Assembly (NCBI RefSeq): GCF_030124145.1
Contig: NZ_JASKMS010000012.1
Location: 62,001 to 126,000 of the forward strand
DNA length: 64,000 nt
Direction of reading: 5' to 3'
Origin: Streptomyces sp. 378
GTDB taxonomy: Bacteria > Actinomycetota > Actinomycetes > Streptomycetales > Streptomycetaceae
Below the pieces are notes generated by a model that was not told the DNA's origin, did not search any database, and saw only the letters and a list, made by a program, of their open reading frames with translations. Shown piece by piece: positions 1-8,617 of the stretch; position 1 is the stretch's first letter; each line of letters opens with the position of its first letter. The translations under genes were made by a program, and so were the position numbers.

Positions 1-687
1 GGTCGCCAGGGACCAGCGCAACGCCTCCAGGGCCTCAGCGGCCCGCCCCTCGACCGCCCGGTCGGCGACCGTGAAGCTCGACGCCTCGGCCCGTCCGGTG
101 TAGTACCGCCCGACGACCGCCTCGTCGATCGTCCCCTCGACGTCGGCGACCAGCTGGGACACCGCGGAGGCCAGCTCCCGCAGATCGCTGCCGATCGCGT
201 CGACGAGTGCCTGGCAAGCCTCCGGCGTGGCGGATCTCCCCGTCACCCTGAACTCGCCCCGCACGAACGCCAGCCGGTCCGCCGGCTTCGTCATCTTCGG
301 GCAGGCCACCTCACGCGCCCCCGCCTTGCGCGCCGCGTCGAGCAGCCCTTTGCCCTTGGCCCCGCCGGCGTGCAGCAGCACCAGGGTGATCTCCTCGGCG
401 GGGGACCCGAGATACGCCTTCACGTCCTTGATCGTGTCGGCCGACAGATCCTGCGCGTTGCGTACGACCACGACCTTGCGCTCCGCGAAGAGCGACGGGC
501 TCGTCAGCTCGGCGAGCGTGCCGGGCTGCAGCTGGTCCGGGGTCAGGTCCCGCACGTCCGTGTCGGCGTCGGCGGCCTTCGCCGCGGCCACCACCTCCCG
601 CACGGCACGGTCGAGGAGCAGGTCTTCCTGGCCCACGGCGAGCGTCAGCGGGGCGAGGGGGTCGTCGTTCGCAGTCTTCCTGGCCAT
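1..687 (-). CDS. holA: DNA polymerase III subunit delta, C-terminus cut by the window edge
   Basis: The delta subunit opens the sliding clamp as part of the clamp loader of the replicative polymerase. Reading leftwards from the ATG at 687, the protein begins MARKTANDDPLAPLTLAVGQ and continues with EDLLLDRAV and PSLFAERKVVVVRNAQDL, which is typical of actinobacterial HolA N-termini. About 229 residues are present and the frame is still open at base 1, so the C-terminal collar domain lies outside the window. In-frame upstream starts exist at 717 and 702, but 687 gives the family-like N-terminus. The 84-residue gene upstream reads in the same direction. Identity is seen from sequence plus family knowledge; function is inferred. 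Confidence 0.88.
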   Translation of the reverse strand, partial: MARKTANDDPLAPLTLAVGQEDLLLDRAVREVVAAAKAADADTDVRDLTPDQLQPGTLAELTSPSLFAERKVVVVRNAQDLSADTIKDVKAYLGSPAEEITLVLLHAGGAKGKGLLDAARKAGAREVACPKMTKPADRLAFVRGEFRVTGRSATPEACQALVDAIGSDLRELASAVSQLVADVEGTIDEAVVGRYYTGRAEASSFTVADRAVEGRAAEALEALRWSLAT

Positions 688-763
688 CGCGACAAGCATC
701 CCACGCGCCACTGACATCGGGCCCCGGCGGACCGGGAGGCGCCCCCGCGCACGACCCGGGCGC

Positions 764-1018
764 CTACGGTTCCTCCCGCCAGCCCTCCCACTGGCCGGCC
801 AGCCGGTCCAGCTCCCCGGGATCCAGGCGTCCGTCCTCGTCCCGCAGGACGACCAGCCACTGCGCGTCCTCGGCGTCGTCCTCACCGGCCAGCGCGTCCC
901 GCACCAGCTGCGGCTCCTCGACGACCCCGAGCCTCTCCCGCAGCGCGTCCACCACCTCTTCCGCGGCATCACGGTCGGGCAGTACCAGCACATGTCGCAC
1001 GTCACTCACGCCGGACAT
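764..1018 (-). CDS. Small conserved acidic protein of unknown function (84 aa)
   Basis: This 84-residue acidic protein starts MSGVSDVRHVLVLPDRDAAE and has no membrane segment or signal peptide. Its N-terminus (RHVLVLPDRDAAEEVVDALRERLG) looks like a beta strand followed by a helix. The middle is rich in Asp and Glu (AGEDDAEDAQWLVVLRDEDG), and it ends in WEGWREEP. I do not recognise the family. It sits upstream of holA in the same orientation with a 76-base gap, so it may share a transcript. Codon use is normal for this genome. The ATG at 1018 was chosen because the longer open frame upstream lacks coding character. Confidence 0.7.
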   Translation of the reverse strand: MSGVSDVRHVLVLPDRDAAEEVVDALRERLGVVEEPQLVRDALAGEDDAEDAQWLVVLRDEDGRLDPGELDRLAGQWEGWREEP

Positions 1019-1047
1019 TGTCCGACACCGCGCGGCGGCCCGGCCGC

Positions 1048-1929
1048 TCAGGCCTTGCGCACGACCTGCACATCGAGTTCGACCCCGATGCTCGGCCCCA
1101 CCACCGCGATGCCCCGCGCCAGCATCGTCTGCCAGCTCATGGTGAAGTCGTCCCGGTGCAGCTCGGTCGTGGCCCGGCAGGCCGCCCGCACCTCGCCCTC
1201 CATGCCGTTGCCCAGCCCGAGGTACTCCGTGTCCAGCGTGACCGTCCGCGTCACGCCGTGCAGCGACAGCGCCCCGGTCACAGCCCACCGGTTCCCGCCC
1301 TTGTGCACGAACCGCTCGCTGTAGAACTCCAGGGTCGGGAACCTCTCGACGTCCAGGAAGTCCGCCGACCGGAGATGGTCGTCGCGCATCCTCATGTTGG
1401 TGTCGATGGACGCCGCGTCGATCACCACGTGCATCGCCGACCGCTCCATCGGATCGGCGACCCGTATGACGCCCGCGAACGACGTGAACCGCCCGTGGAT
1501 CCGGGCCAGTCCGATGTGCCGCGCGGTGAAGCCCACCGAGGAGTGCGCGGGCTCGATCTCCCAGTCACCGGCATCGGGCAGCTCCGGCGGCCGGGCCAGG
1601 TGCAGCGTCACGTCCCCGAGCGACGCCAGGGCGTTCTCCGCGACCTGCGTGGTCGCCCGGTACGGCGTGTACCCCTCCGCCGACACCGCGAGCCGGTACT
1701 CCCCCGCGGGTAGCGTCGTCATGAACGACCCGTACGGATCCGCTCCCCCGCTGACCACCGGCCGCCCCACGGCGTCCGTGACCGCGAACTCGGCGTGGGT
1801 GACCGGCTCGTTGACCGGATCCAGCACCCGGCAGGCCAGCACCCCGGCGCTCGGCGGTGTCGGCACCCCCGCCAGGGGGCTCGTCCGTTGCACCCGGTCG
1901 GTGCGGCTTCCCCGCCAGCGGCCGATCAT
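1048..1929 (-). CDS. YceI family protein with N-terminal carboxypeptidase-regulatory-like domain
   Basis: This 293-residue protein has two parts. Residues about 20-110 resemble a beta-sandwich carboxypeptidase regulatory-like fold (GVLACRVLDPVNEPVTHAEF, then PYGSFMTTLPAGEYRLAVSA). Residues about 120-290 are a YceI domain: WEIEPAHSSVGFTARHIGLA, then RSADFLDVERFPTLEFYSER and LSLHGVTRTVTLDTEYLG. YceI proteins are lipocalin-like barrels that bind polyprenoid or amphiphilic ligands. No signal peptide is visible, so the protein is probably cytoplasmic. The ATG at 1929 has GGGAG five bases upstream; the overlapping GTG at 1932 is too close to that site. The ligand is unknown. Confidence 0.85.
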   Translation of the reverse strand: MIGRWRGSRTDRVQRTSPLAGVPTPPSAGVLACRVLDPVNEPVTHAEFAVTDAVGRPVVSGGADPYGSFMTTLPAGEYRLAVSAEGYTPYRATTQVAENALASLGDVTLHLARPPELPDAGDWEIEPAHSSVGFTARHIGLARIHGRFTSFAGVIRVADPMERSAMHVVIDAASIDTNMRMRDDHLRSADFLDVERFPTLEFYSERFVHKGGNRWAVTGALSLHGVTRTVTLDTEYLGLGNGMEGEVRAACRATTELHRDDFTMSWQTMLARGIAVVGPSIGVELDVQVVRKA

Positions 1930-2101
1930 CACGACTCCCTGAATGACTCGAAAATCGCCTGTTGATCACTGTTGATCACACGGTGCGAAGACGCATTCGA
2001 CCACCGGTGAGGCTTTCGAGGCAACACGGGACCACATCACGGGAAACCAGCAGATGTGCTGGTACTACGCACGAGTAGCCCCATGTAGAGAGAATTGCCG
2101 C

Positions 2102-2932
2102 TTATGCGGGATTTCGCGCCACCGGCACCTTGTCCAGTCCGATGCCGAACCGCTCCCGGTACGCCCCGAGTACCTCCTCGTCCGCCCCCAGCTCACGCTC
2201 GTCGCGTGTGCCGTCGGCCGCCGTCACCGTGAGCCTGGGCCCGCTGAGCGTGATCCTGCCCCCGTCCTCCGTCACCCGCGAACAGACCGGTGACCGCGTG
2301 AAATGCGAGACCGGCGAGGTGCTGTGCCACCACGCCCCGGCCACGAAGTCGCCGAGCACCCGCGGCCGCACCTCCAGGCGGTACTGCGGTCTGCCGTCCC
2401 GGGAGACGTCCAGGTCCGCCGCCTGCGCCGTGCCGTGCCGCCCGCGCACCCCGGCCGCGTCCGGCCCCGCCTCGACGATCCGGAACGTGCCCCCCGGATC
2501 CTCCTGTTCGCCCCGGTCCCCGAACGCCAGCGGCAGATGGCTGTGCGCACCGAAGCCGACGTCGGCCAGCCAGTCGCCCCCGTCCACCGTCCGCACCCGC
2601 AGCGCGAGATGGTCATAGGGAATCCCGAGCCGCTCCCCGTCCCCGTACACCCGCCCCGCCAGCAGCGCCACGTCGAACCCCAGCGCGGCGAGCAACGCCC
2701 CGAAGGCGCCGTTGAGTTCGTAGCAGAAACCGCCCCGCCGGGCGCCCACCACCTTGTCCAGCAGCCGCTTCTCCTCCAGCACGATCTCCTCGCCCAGATG
2801 GATCGAGAGGTTCTCGAACGGCACGGTCTGCAGGTGTCGCAGGTGCAGCTCGCGCAACGCGTCGACGGTGGGCCACGCCGGGGGCTCGACCCCGATCCGG
2901 CGGAGATAGGCATCAACCTGTGCTGAGTTCAT
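2102..2932 (-). CDS. nat: Arylamine N-acetyltransferase
   Basis: This enzyme would transfer acetyl or other acyl groups from acyl-CoA to arylamines or hydrazines through a cysteine thioester. It has 276 residues, the usual length. The Cys-His-Asp triad can be read as Cys70 (in ARRGGFCYELNG), His108 (in IPYDHLALRV) and Asp124 (in WLADVGFGAH). The N-terminal helices (VDAYLRRIGVEPPAWPTV, LRELHLRHLQTVPFENLSIH) are classic for the family. It starts four bases after the comEC stop, so it is probably the last gene of that transcript. In some actinomycetes NAT homologues act as amide synthases, but no ansamycin genes lie nearby, so a xenobiotic or general acyl-transfer role is more likely. Confidence 0.92.
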   Translation of the reverse strand: MNSAQVDAYLRRIGVEPPAWPTVDALRELHLRHLQTVPFENLSIHLGEEIVLEEKRLLDKVVGARRGGFCYELNGAFGALLAALGFDVALLAGRVYGDGERLGIPYDHLALRVRTVDGGDWLADVGFGAHSHLPLAFGDRGEQEDPGGTFRIVEAGPDAAGVRGRHGTAQAADLDVSRDGRPQYRLEVRPRVLGDFVAGAWWHSTSPVSHFTRSPVCSRVTEDGGRITLSGPRLTVTAADGTRDERELGADEEVLGAYRERFGIGLDKVPVARNPA

Positions 2933-2936
2933 GCCC

Positions 2937-5507
2937 TCAGTCTCGCGCCACGCTCAGCTCCCCGCCCCCTCCCACGACCGCGAGCGCGCCGTCCCGGTCC
3001 GTCCGCAGCACCGCGGCTCCCCCGGCGCGCAGAGCGGCCACGGTGCCGGGGGCCGGGTGACCGTAGGAGTTGTCCTCGCCGCAGGAGATGAGGGCCAGCC
3101 GCGGTGCCACCCGGCGCAGGAGGCCGGGGTCCTGGTAGGCCGATCCGTGGTGGGCGACCTTCAGCACGTCCACCCCCTCCAGCGCCCCGGCAGCCGGGGA
3201 ACGCGCCAGTGCCCGCTGCGCCGGGGGCTCCAGGTCCCCCAGGAGCAGCAGGCGCAGTCCGGCGGCACGGACCAGCATGGCCACGCTGGCGTCGTTCGGT
3301 CCCTCCGGCACCGGGTGGGCCGCGGGCACCCCCGGCGCCGGCTCCGGCGGCGGCCAGACCACCTGCCAGGACAGCTCCCCCGTACGCCGCTGCTCCCCGG
3401 CCGTCGCCCGCGTCACGGGAATCCGCCGCGCCGCCGCCAACCTCCCCACGAACGCGGCCTGGTCCGCGGGCTCTTGGAAACCCGTCGTCTCGATCGCGCC
3501 CACCGCCCGGGCGCGCAGCACCCCGGGCAGACCGGCCACGTGATCGGCGTGGAAGTGGGTGAGCACGACCAGCGGGATCCTGGTGACGCCCAGGGAGCGC
3601 AGACAGTGGTCCACGAGCTGCGGATCGGGCCCCGCGTCGACCACCACACCGGCTCCCTCGCCCGCGGCGAGCACCATCGCATCGCCCTGCCCCACGTCAC
3701 ACATCACCAGCCGCCAGCCCGGCGGCGGCCAGCCCGTGACCACCCTGGTCAGCGGCGGCGGCTGCACCACCGCCAGCGCCAGCAGCAGGCCGCAGATCCC
3801 GCACCACCAGGGGTGCCCGAGGAGTCGCCGTCCGACGAGCACCACGACCAGGGTCACGGCCAGGAGCAGCGCCGCACCCGTCCAACTGCCCGGCCAGTCG
3901 ATCCCCCCGCCGGGCAGCGCCGCCCCGGTCCGGGCGATCCGCGCGATCCACCCGGCGGGCCACTGCGCGCACCACGCCAGGGCCTTGGCCATCGGCATCG
4001 CCACCGGCGCCGTGGCCAGCGCCGCGAACCCCAGCACGGTCGCCGGCGCGATCGCGAACTCCGCGAGCAGATTGCACGGCACCGCCACCAGGCTCACCCG
4101 CGCGGACAGCACGGCCACGACGGGGGCGCACAGGGCCTGCGCGGCAGCGGCGGCGCCCAGCGCCTCGGCCAACCTCGCCGGCACCCCGCGTCGCCGCAGC
4201 CCGGCGCTCCAGCGCGGCGCGAGGGTGAGCAGGGCGCCGGTCGCCACGACGGACAGCAGGAACCCGTAACTGCGCGCCAGCCACGGGTCGTAGAGCACCA
4301 GCAGCAGGACCGCCGTCGCCAACGCCGGGATCATCGACCTCCGGCGTCCGGTCGCCAGGGCCAGCAGCGCGACCGCCCCGCAGGCCGCGGCCCGCACCAC
4401 GCTCGGGTCGGGTCTGCACACGACCACGAACCCGAGCGAGAGGGCGCCCCCGAGCACCGCCGTCCCCCGCAGGGAGATACCGAGCCGGGGTGCGAGCCCC
4501 CGCCGCTCCACGCGCTGTGCCAGGCCCGGCGGTCCGAGCAGCAGCGCGAGGAGGATCGTGAAGTTGGCCCCGGACACGGCAAGTGTGTGGGTGAGATCGG
4601 TCTCCTTGAAGGCCTCCTCCAGCTCCGGGGTGATCCGTGAGGTGTCTCCCACCACGAGGCCCGGCAGAAGCGCCCGGGCGTCCACCGGCAGCCCGTCGGT
4701 GGCCTCCCGCAGCCCGGCGCGCAACCGCCCGGCGAGCCGCTGCGGTCCGGAGGGCTCGCCGGTCACGTCCGGTCCGCCACGGCCCCGCACGCGCAGCACG
4801 GCCGCGACCCGGTCACCGCCCCTCATCGCGGGAGCCAGCCGGGCACTGATCCGCAGCCGCGTCGACGGCAGCAGGCCGAGCCACGGGGACCGCACCGGCC
4901 CACCCGCGACCCGGCGCGGAAGGGACGAGTCCACGTCCACGATCATCAGCACCGGCGTCCGGACCGTCACCGCCGCGCCGCCCGCCTCCTGGACGCGCCG
5001 CACGTCGGCGTCGATCAGCACGGCCGTCGGAGCCACGTGATCGCCCCGGACCTTCGGCCGGGTGAGCCGCGGGTCGGACGTGAGCTCGACGTCGGCGGTC
5101 ACCGTGGCGTAGTCCCGCGCCAGGCCGGGCACGGGCCCCCGGCGCAGATCCGACCCGTGCAGCCCGGCCGAGGCGGCGGCCGCCGCCACACACAACAGCA
5201 GGGCGGCGGCCGAGGCCCGCGGCCAGGACGCCGCCCCGCGCCGCCGGGCCGACGGCAGCAGCGCGACGGCCACCAGGCAGCCGATCACGATACCGAGCGC
5301 CCACGTCGGGGACGCGCCCAGCACCAGCGCCGCCGTCGCCCAGGCCGCCAGGGCGGGTGGCACGAGCCGCAGATCCGTCGGACCCTCCTGGCGTGGCCGG
5401 GCGGCGCCGAGACGCGCGCCGGAGGAAGCGTGCACGGCGGACCGGTCGGGGCGGAGCCCGGCCGCGGCCTCGTCACGCCGCACCCGCGGGCCGGGGGCGC
5501 CCCTCAT
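2937..5507 (-). CDS. comEC: ComEC/Rec2-type DNA uptake channel with metallo-beta-lactamase domain
   Basis: ComEC forms the inner-membrane channel for single-stranded DNA import in naturally competent bacteria. This 856-residue protein has N-terminal membrane segments (LALAAWATAALVLGASPTW region), an OB-like domain, the competence core (ALLPGLVVGDTSRITPELEEAF, then DLTHTLAVSGANFTILLAL), several more helices, and a C-terminal metallo-beta-lactamase domain. That last domain carries LTHFHADHVAGLPG near residue 650 and KVAHHGSAYQD further on. Its ATG overlaps the comEA stop as ATGA, so translation is probably coupled. Streptomyces are not known for natural competence, so the role here is unsettled. 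No key motif appears missing. Confidence 0.93.
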   Translation of the reverse strand: MRGAPGPRVRRDEAAAGLRPDRSAVHASSGARLGAARPRQEGPTDLRLVPPALAAWATAALVLGASPTWALGIVIGCLVAVALLPSARRRGAASWPRASAAALLLCVAAAAASAGLHGSDLRRGPVPGLARDYATVTADVELTSDPRLTRPKVRGDHVAPTAVLIDADVRRVQEAGGAAVTVRTPVLMIVDVDSSLPRRVAGGPVRSPWLGLLPSTRLRISARLAPAMRGGDRVAAVLRVRGRGGPDVTGEPSGPQRLAGRLRAGLREATDGLPVDARALLPGLVVGDTSRITPELEEAFKETDLTHTLAVSGANFTILLALLLGPPGLAQRVERRGLAPRLGISLRGTAVLGGALSLGFVVVCRPDPSVVRAAACGAVALLALATGRRRSMIPALATAVLLLVLYDPWLARSYGFLLSVVATGALLTLAPRWSAGLRRRGVPARLAEALGAAAAAQALCAPVVAVLSARVSLVAVPCNLLAEFAIAPATVLGFAALATAPVAMPMAKALAWCAQWPAGWIARIARTGAALPGGGIDWPGSWTGAALLLAVTLVVVLVGRRLLGHPWWCGICGLLLALAVVQPPPLTRVVTGWPPPGWRLVMCDVGQGDAMVLAAGEGAGVVVDAGPDPQLVDHCLRSLGVTRIPLVVLTHFHADHVAGLPGVLRARAVGAIETTGFQEPADQAAFVGRLAAARRIPVTRATAGEQRRTGELSWQVVWPPPEPAPGVPAAHPVPEGPNDASVAMLVRAAGLRLLLLGDLEPPAQRALARSPAAGALEGVDVLKVAHHGSAYQDPGLLRRVAPRLALISCGEDNSYGHPAPGTVAALRAGGAAVLRTDRDGALAVVGGGGELSVARD

Positions 5508-6655
5508 GGCCGTACGAGATCGCGCAGGTCGGCGAAGCGGCGATCGCCGATGCCGTTCACCTCGCGCAGCTCGTCCACCGTGCGGAAGCCGCCGTGCTGG
5601 GTGCGGTAGTCGATGATGTGCTGCGCCAGGACCGGACCGACGCCCGGCAAGGTGTCGAGCTGGTCCGCGGTGGCCGTGTTGAGGGAGACGGGGGCCGCCG
5701 GCCCGGCCGGAGCACCACCGGCAGCCGAACCGGCGCCCGCACCGGGTCCCTGGGCGGGCGCCGGTCCCCCGACGACCACCTGCTCGCCGTCCACGAGGAA
5801 CCGGGCGCGGTTGAGCCCGTCGGTGTCCGTGCCCGGCTTCACCCCGCCCGCCGCGCTCAGGGCGTCCGCCACGCGCGAGCCGGCCGGCAGCCGGTGGATC
5901 CCGGGCTCACGGACCTTGCCGCTGACGTCCACCACGATCTCGGCCGCCCCCGCCGTACGGGCCCCGGCGGAAGGACCGGCGGAGATCCCGGCGGGCACCC
6001 CGGCACCGCCCGGGCCTCGCTTCTCCAACGCCTCCCCGCTTGCCTGCCCCTCCCCGAACGGCACCGCCGCCCGCACCACCTCCGGCGGCCGCACAGTCTG
6101 GGTGCGCCCGGTCCAGAAGTGCTGCACGGCGAAGGCCGCGGCGACGACGAGCACGACGGTCAGAGCGAGCACGTTCCGCCGCTCCAGGCCACACCTCGTC
6201 TGCAGCCACAGCGGCATCCGCTCCCGCAGCGCCGGCCCCACCCGCTCGCGCCAGGCTCCCTCCGCCGCACGCTGGTCTCCGAGGTCTCCCTCGTGATCCA
6301 CCTCGGCGAAAGCGCCCCTGTGAGCCCTGGACGCCGTACGGCCGTCATGCCCTGGCCGGGGCTCCTCCACAGCGACGGAACCCGACCACCCAGGCGGTCC
6401 CTGCCCCGACTCCCGCCGCTCTCCGGCCTGTTCGGCAGGTCCGGGCGGCCCGGTCCGCTCATCCGGATCGGCCCCGGTTCGATGCCCGCCGAACAACGTT
6501 CCGGCGCGCCGCCGGAGTTCCTCCGCCGAGGCATGATGCCGGCGGGCCCGCCCGCGCGGAACGGACCGGCGGTGACGGACGCGCCCGTCGGACGCCGGTG
6601 GGCGGCCCGGCCCACTGGTCGCGGTCGCTGTGCGTGAACGTGATCGAAGTGCCAT
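5504..6655 (-). CDS. comEA: ComEA family helix-hairpin-helix DNA-binding protein
   Basis: ComEA is the membrane-anchored DNA receptor that feeds ComEC. The 383-residue product has an unusually long, Arg-rich N-terminal part, one membrane segment (NVLALTVVLVVAAAFAVQHF), a SLBB-like domain (IVVDVSGKVREPGIHRLPAG, VADALSAAGGVKPGTDTDG) and two C-terminal helix-hairpin-helix motifs (LNTATADQLDTLPGVGPVLA and VDELREVNGIGDRRFADLRD). The linker before the HhH domain is Ala/Gly/Pro-rich. I chose the ATG at 6655; a longer frame reaches 6742 but no clear ribosome site marks either. The stop overlaps the comEC start. Confidence 0.9.
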   Translation of the reverse strand: MALRSRSRTATATSGPGRPPASDGRVRHRRSVPRGRARRHHASAEELRRRAGTLFGGHRTGADPDERTGPPGPAEQAGERRESGQGPPGWSGSVAVEEPRPGHDGRTASRAHRGAFAEVDHEGDLGDQRAAEGAWRERVGPALRERMPLWLQTRCGLERRNVLALTVVLVVAAAFAVQHFWTGRTQTVRPPEVVRAAVPFGEGQASGEALEKRGPGGAGVPAGISAGPSAGARTAGAAEIVVDVSGKVREPGIHRLPAGSRVADALSAAGGVKPGTDTDGLNRARFLVDGEQVVVGGPAPAQGPGAGAGSAAGGAPAGPAAPVSLNTATADQLDTLPGVGPVLAQHIIDYRTQHGGFRTVDELREVNGIGDRRFADLRDLVRP

Positions 6656-6774
6656 GCGACGAGGATCGGCCACCTCGCCCCATCCGCGATGATCTTGCTC
6701 AATCTCCGGGGACGGCCCCCCGGTTGGGGACAACTCCGTCACTCACACGGATGACCCGAGCCCTCCAGCAACGT

Positions 6775-7620
6775 TCACCGGGGCGAAACGACAACGCCCA
6801 GCAGACCGGGCCCCGTGTGCGCCCCGATCACCGCCCCGACCTCGCTGACGTGCAGATCGGCCAGCCCGGGCACCCGCGTCCGCAGCCGGTCGGCGAGGGC
6901 CGACGCCCGGTCCGGGGCGGCGAGATGGTGAACGGCGACATCCACCTGGGCGGCGCCCGCACGGTCGGCCGCGATCTCCTCCAGTCGGGCGATCGCCTTG
7001 GACGCGGTCCGCACCTTCTCCAGCGGCTCGATACGGCCGTCGGTCAGTTGCAGCAGCGGTTTCACCGCGAGCGCCGAGCCGAGCAGGGCCTGTGCGGCTC
7101 CGATGCGGCCGCCGCGCCGCAGGTAGTCGAGGGTGTCGACGTAGAAGTAGGCAGAGGTGCCCGCGGCTCTCTTCTCCGCGGCCGCGACGGCCTCGTCCAT
7201 CGTCCCGCCCGACTCCGCGGCCTTCGCCGCGGCGAGCGCGCAGAACCCGAGCGCCATCGCGATCATTCCGGTGTCCACCACCCGCACGGGCACCGGCGCC
7301 TGCCGGGCGGCGACGACGGCCGCGTCGTGCGTACCGGAGAGTTCGGCGGAGAGGTGGAGGGAGACGATGCCGGTGGCGCCCGCCTCGGCGACCTTGCGGT
7401 ACGTCTCCGCGAAGACCGCGGGACCGGGCCGCGAGGTCGTCACGGGGCGCCGCTTCTGCAAAGCCTGGGCGAGGGCCCGGGTGGAGATCTCGGTGCCCTC
7501 CTCCAGCGCCCGGTCACCGAGGACCACGGTCAGGGGGACCGCCGTGATGCCGTGACGCTCCATCGTCCGGGTCGGCAGGTAGGCCGTTGAATCGGTGACG
7601 ATCGCGACATGGCGGGACAT
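6775..7620 (-). CDS. DegV family fatty-acid-binding protein
   Basis: DegV (FakB-type) proteins bind a fatty acid and, in Firmicutes, present it to a fatty acid kinase. The 281-residue product starts MSRHVAIVTDSTAYLPTRTM, with the signature TDST motif, and continues with the family blocks TSRPGPAVFAETY, GIVSLHLSAELSGTHDAAV, VVDTGMIAMALGFCALAAA and DTLDYLRRGGRIG. Length and block order are normal. No kinase partner is nearby, so the physiological substrate is unknown. The gene is separated from comEA by about 120 bases and could share its transcription direction only. Confidence 0.92.
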   Translation of the reverse strand: MSRHVAIVTDSTAYLPTRTMERHGITAVPLTVVLGDRALEEGTEISTRALAQALQKRRPVTTSRPGPAVFAETYRKVAEAGATGIVSLHLSAELSGTHDAAVVAARQAPVPVRVVDTGMIAMALGFCALAAAKAAESGGTMDEAVAAAEKRAAGTSAYFYVDTLDYLRRGGRIGAAQALLGSALAVKPLLQLTDGRIEPLEKVRTASKAIARLEEIAADRAGAAQVDVAVHHLAAPDRASALADRLRTRVPGLADLHVSEVGAVIGAHTGPGLLGVVVSPR

Positions 7621-7692
7621 GAGCTGGAGGTTACCTGCCGTAGCGCCGCTGCGGCAGCCCGGCCCCCGCGCCCCGCGGAGCGGGTGGCGGGA

Positions 7693-8481
7693 TCAAGTGG
7701 TGCTCTCGGGGCGGGGCTTCTTCTGCCAGGGGTAGGTCGGGCGGGGTCCCGGCGGCGTGATTGCGGGCCTCACCGGCTCCTGCGCCGGGCTCGACTGCGC
7801 GCTGTCCGGCCAGGTCTGCCCTGCCGTGGCGGCGTCGGCGGCCGATGCCTCGGGCCACGGCGGTGTCGCGGGCCTCGGCGGCGAGGCCGGCTGCCGGGAC
7901 GACCCGGACGGCGGCGACGACGCGGACTGCGGCTCGGGCGCCGTCCAGTGCCGCAGTGCCCCGGACTCCAGGTCGATCTGCGCGCTGAGCGAGTCGAGGT
8001 CGTCCTCCGCGAAGCGGCTGGCGCGGTCGCGTGCCGCCCAGCGCAGCGAGTCCGCCGAGTGCGTGACGCGTTCGGTGCGCTCGCGCAGCTCGGGGAGCCG
8101 CTCGGCGAGCGCGGTACGGTCCGGCTCGGACTCCAGGCGCTTCAGCTCGTCGTCCAGCTCGTGCCCGTGCGCGCTCAGCCGTTCGAAGAGGCCGACGGAC
8201 TCCTTCAGGGACTCGTCCTCGGCGACCGCCGCGTGCAGCACTTCCTGGGTGGCGCGCATCGAGGTGCGCAGCTTCAGCCGGAGCTGGGCGACTTCGCCCG
8301 CGGCGCCGGGCTGGACGAAGGACCTGGCGCGCAGTGTGTGGTCCTCGACCGTGCGTCGGGCCTGGGTGATGCCACGGTCCACACCGCGCTTGGCGGCGCC
8401 CACCGCCTTCACCGTGGCGTGCGCCCCGAGCCCCACAAGGAGCACGAAGAGCAGGGCGAAGACTGCGATCACTGCTTCCAC
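7693..8481 (-). CDS. Membrane-anchored coiled-coil protein of unknown function
   Basis: The 262-residue product has an N-terminal membrane anchor (AVIAVFALLFVLLVGLGAHA), then a long helical stretch (about residues 30-170) with repeated charged heptads such as LFERLSAHGHELDDELKRLE and RLPELRERTERVTHSADS. It ends in a disordered Pro/Ser/Ala-rich tail. The start is GTG with GGAGGAG just upstream. I do not recognise a named domain. The topology, with one anchor followed by a cytoplasmic coiled coil, is shared by many actinobacterial envelope or division accessory proteins, but nothing here shows that role. It lies between leuS and degV in the same orientation. Confidence 0.75.
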   Translation of the reverse strand: MEAVIAVFALLFVLLVGLGAHATVKAVGAAKRGVDRGITQARRTVEDHTLRARSFVQPGAAGEVAQLRLKLRTSMRATQEVLHAAVAEDESLKESVGLFERLSAHGHELDDELKRLESEPDRTALAERLPELRERTERVTHSADSLRWAARDRASRFAEDDLDSLSAQIDLESGALRHWTAPEPQSASSPPSGSSRQPASPPRPATPPWPEASAADAATAGQTWPDSAQSSPAQEPVRPAITPPGPRPTYPWQKKPRPESTT

Positions 8482-8617
8482 AAGGGCTCCTCCTCAGGAC
8501 GTCACGGCGCCTCGTCGCTCTTCAACGGTAAACGCAACAGGCAGGTCCGGAGTTCCAGAAAAACCCCGAACCTGCCCGTAGGGGACCACCCCGAGAGGGA
8601 TCCGCACACCCTCGCGG

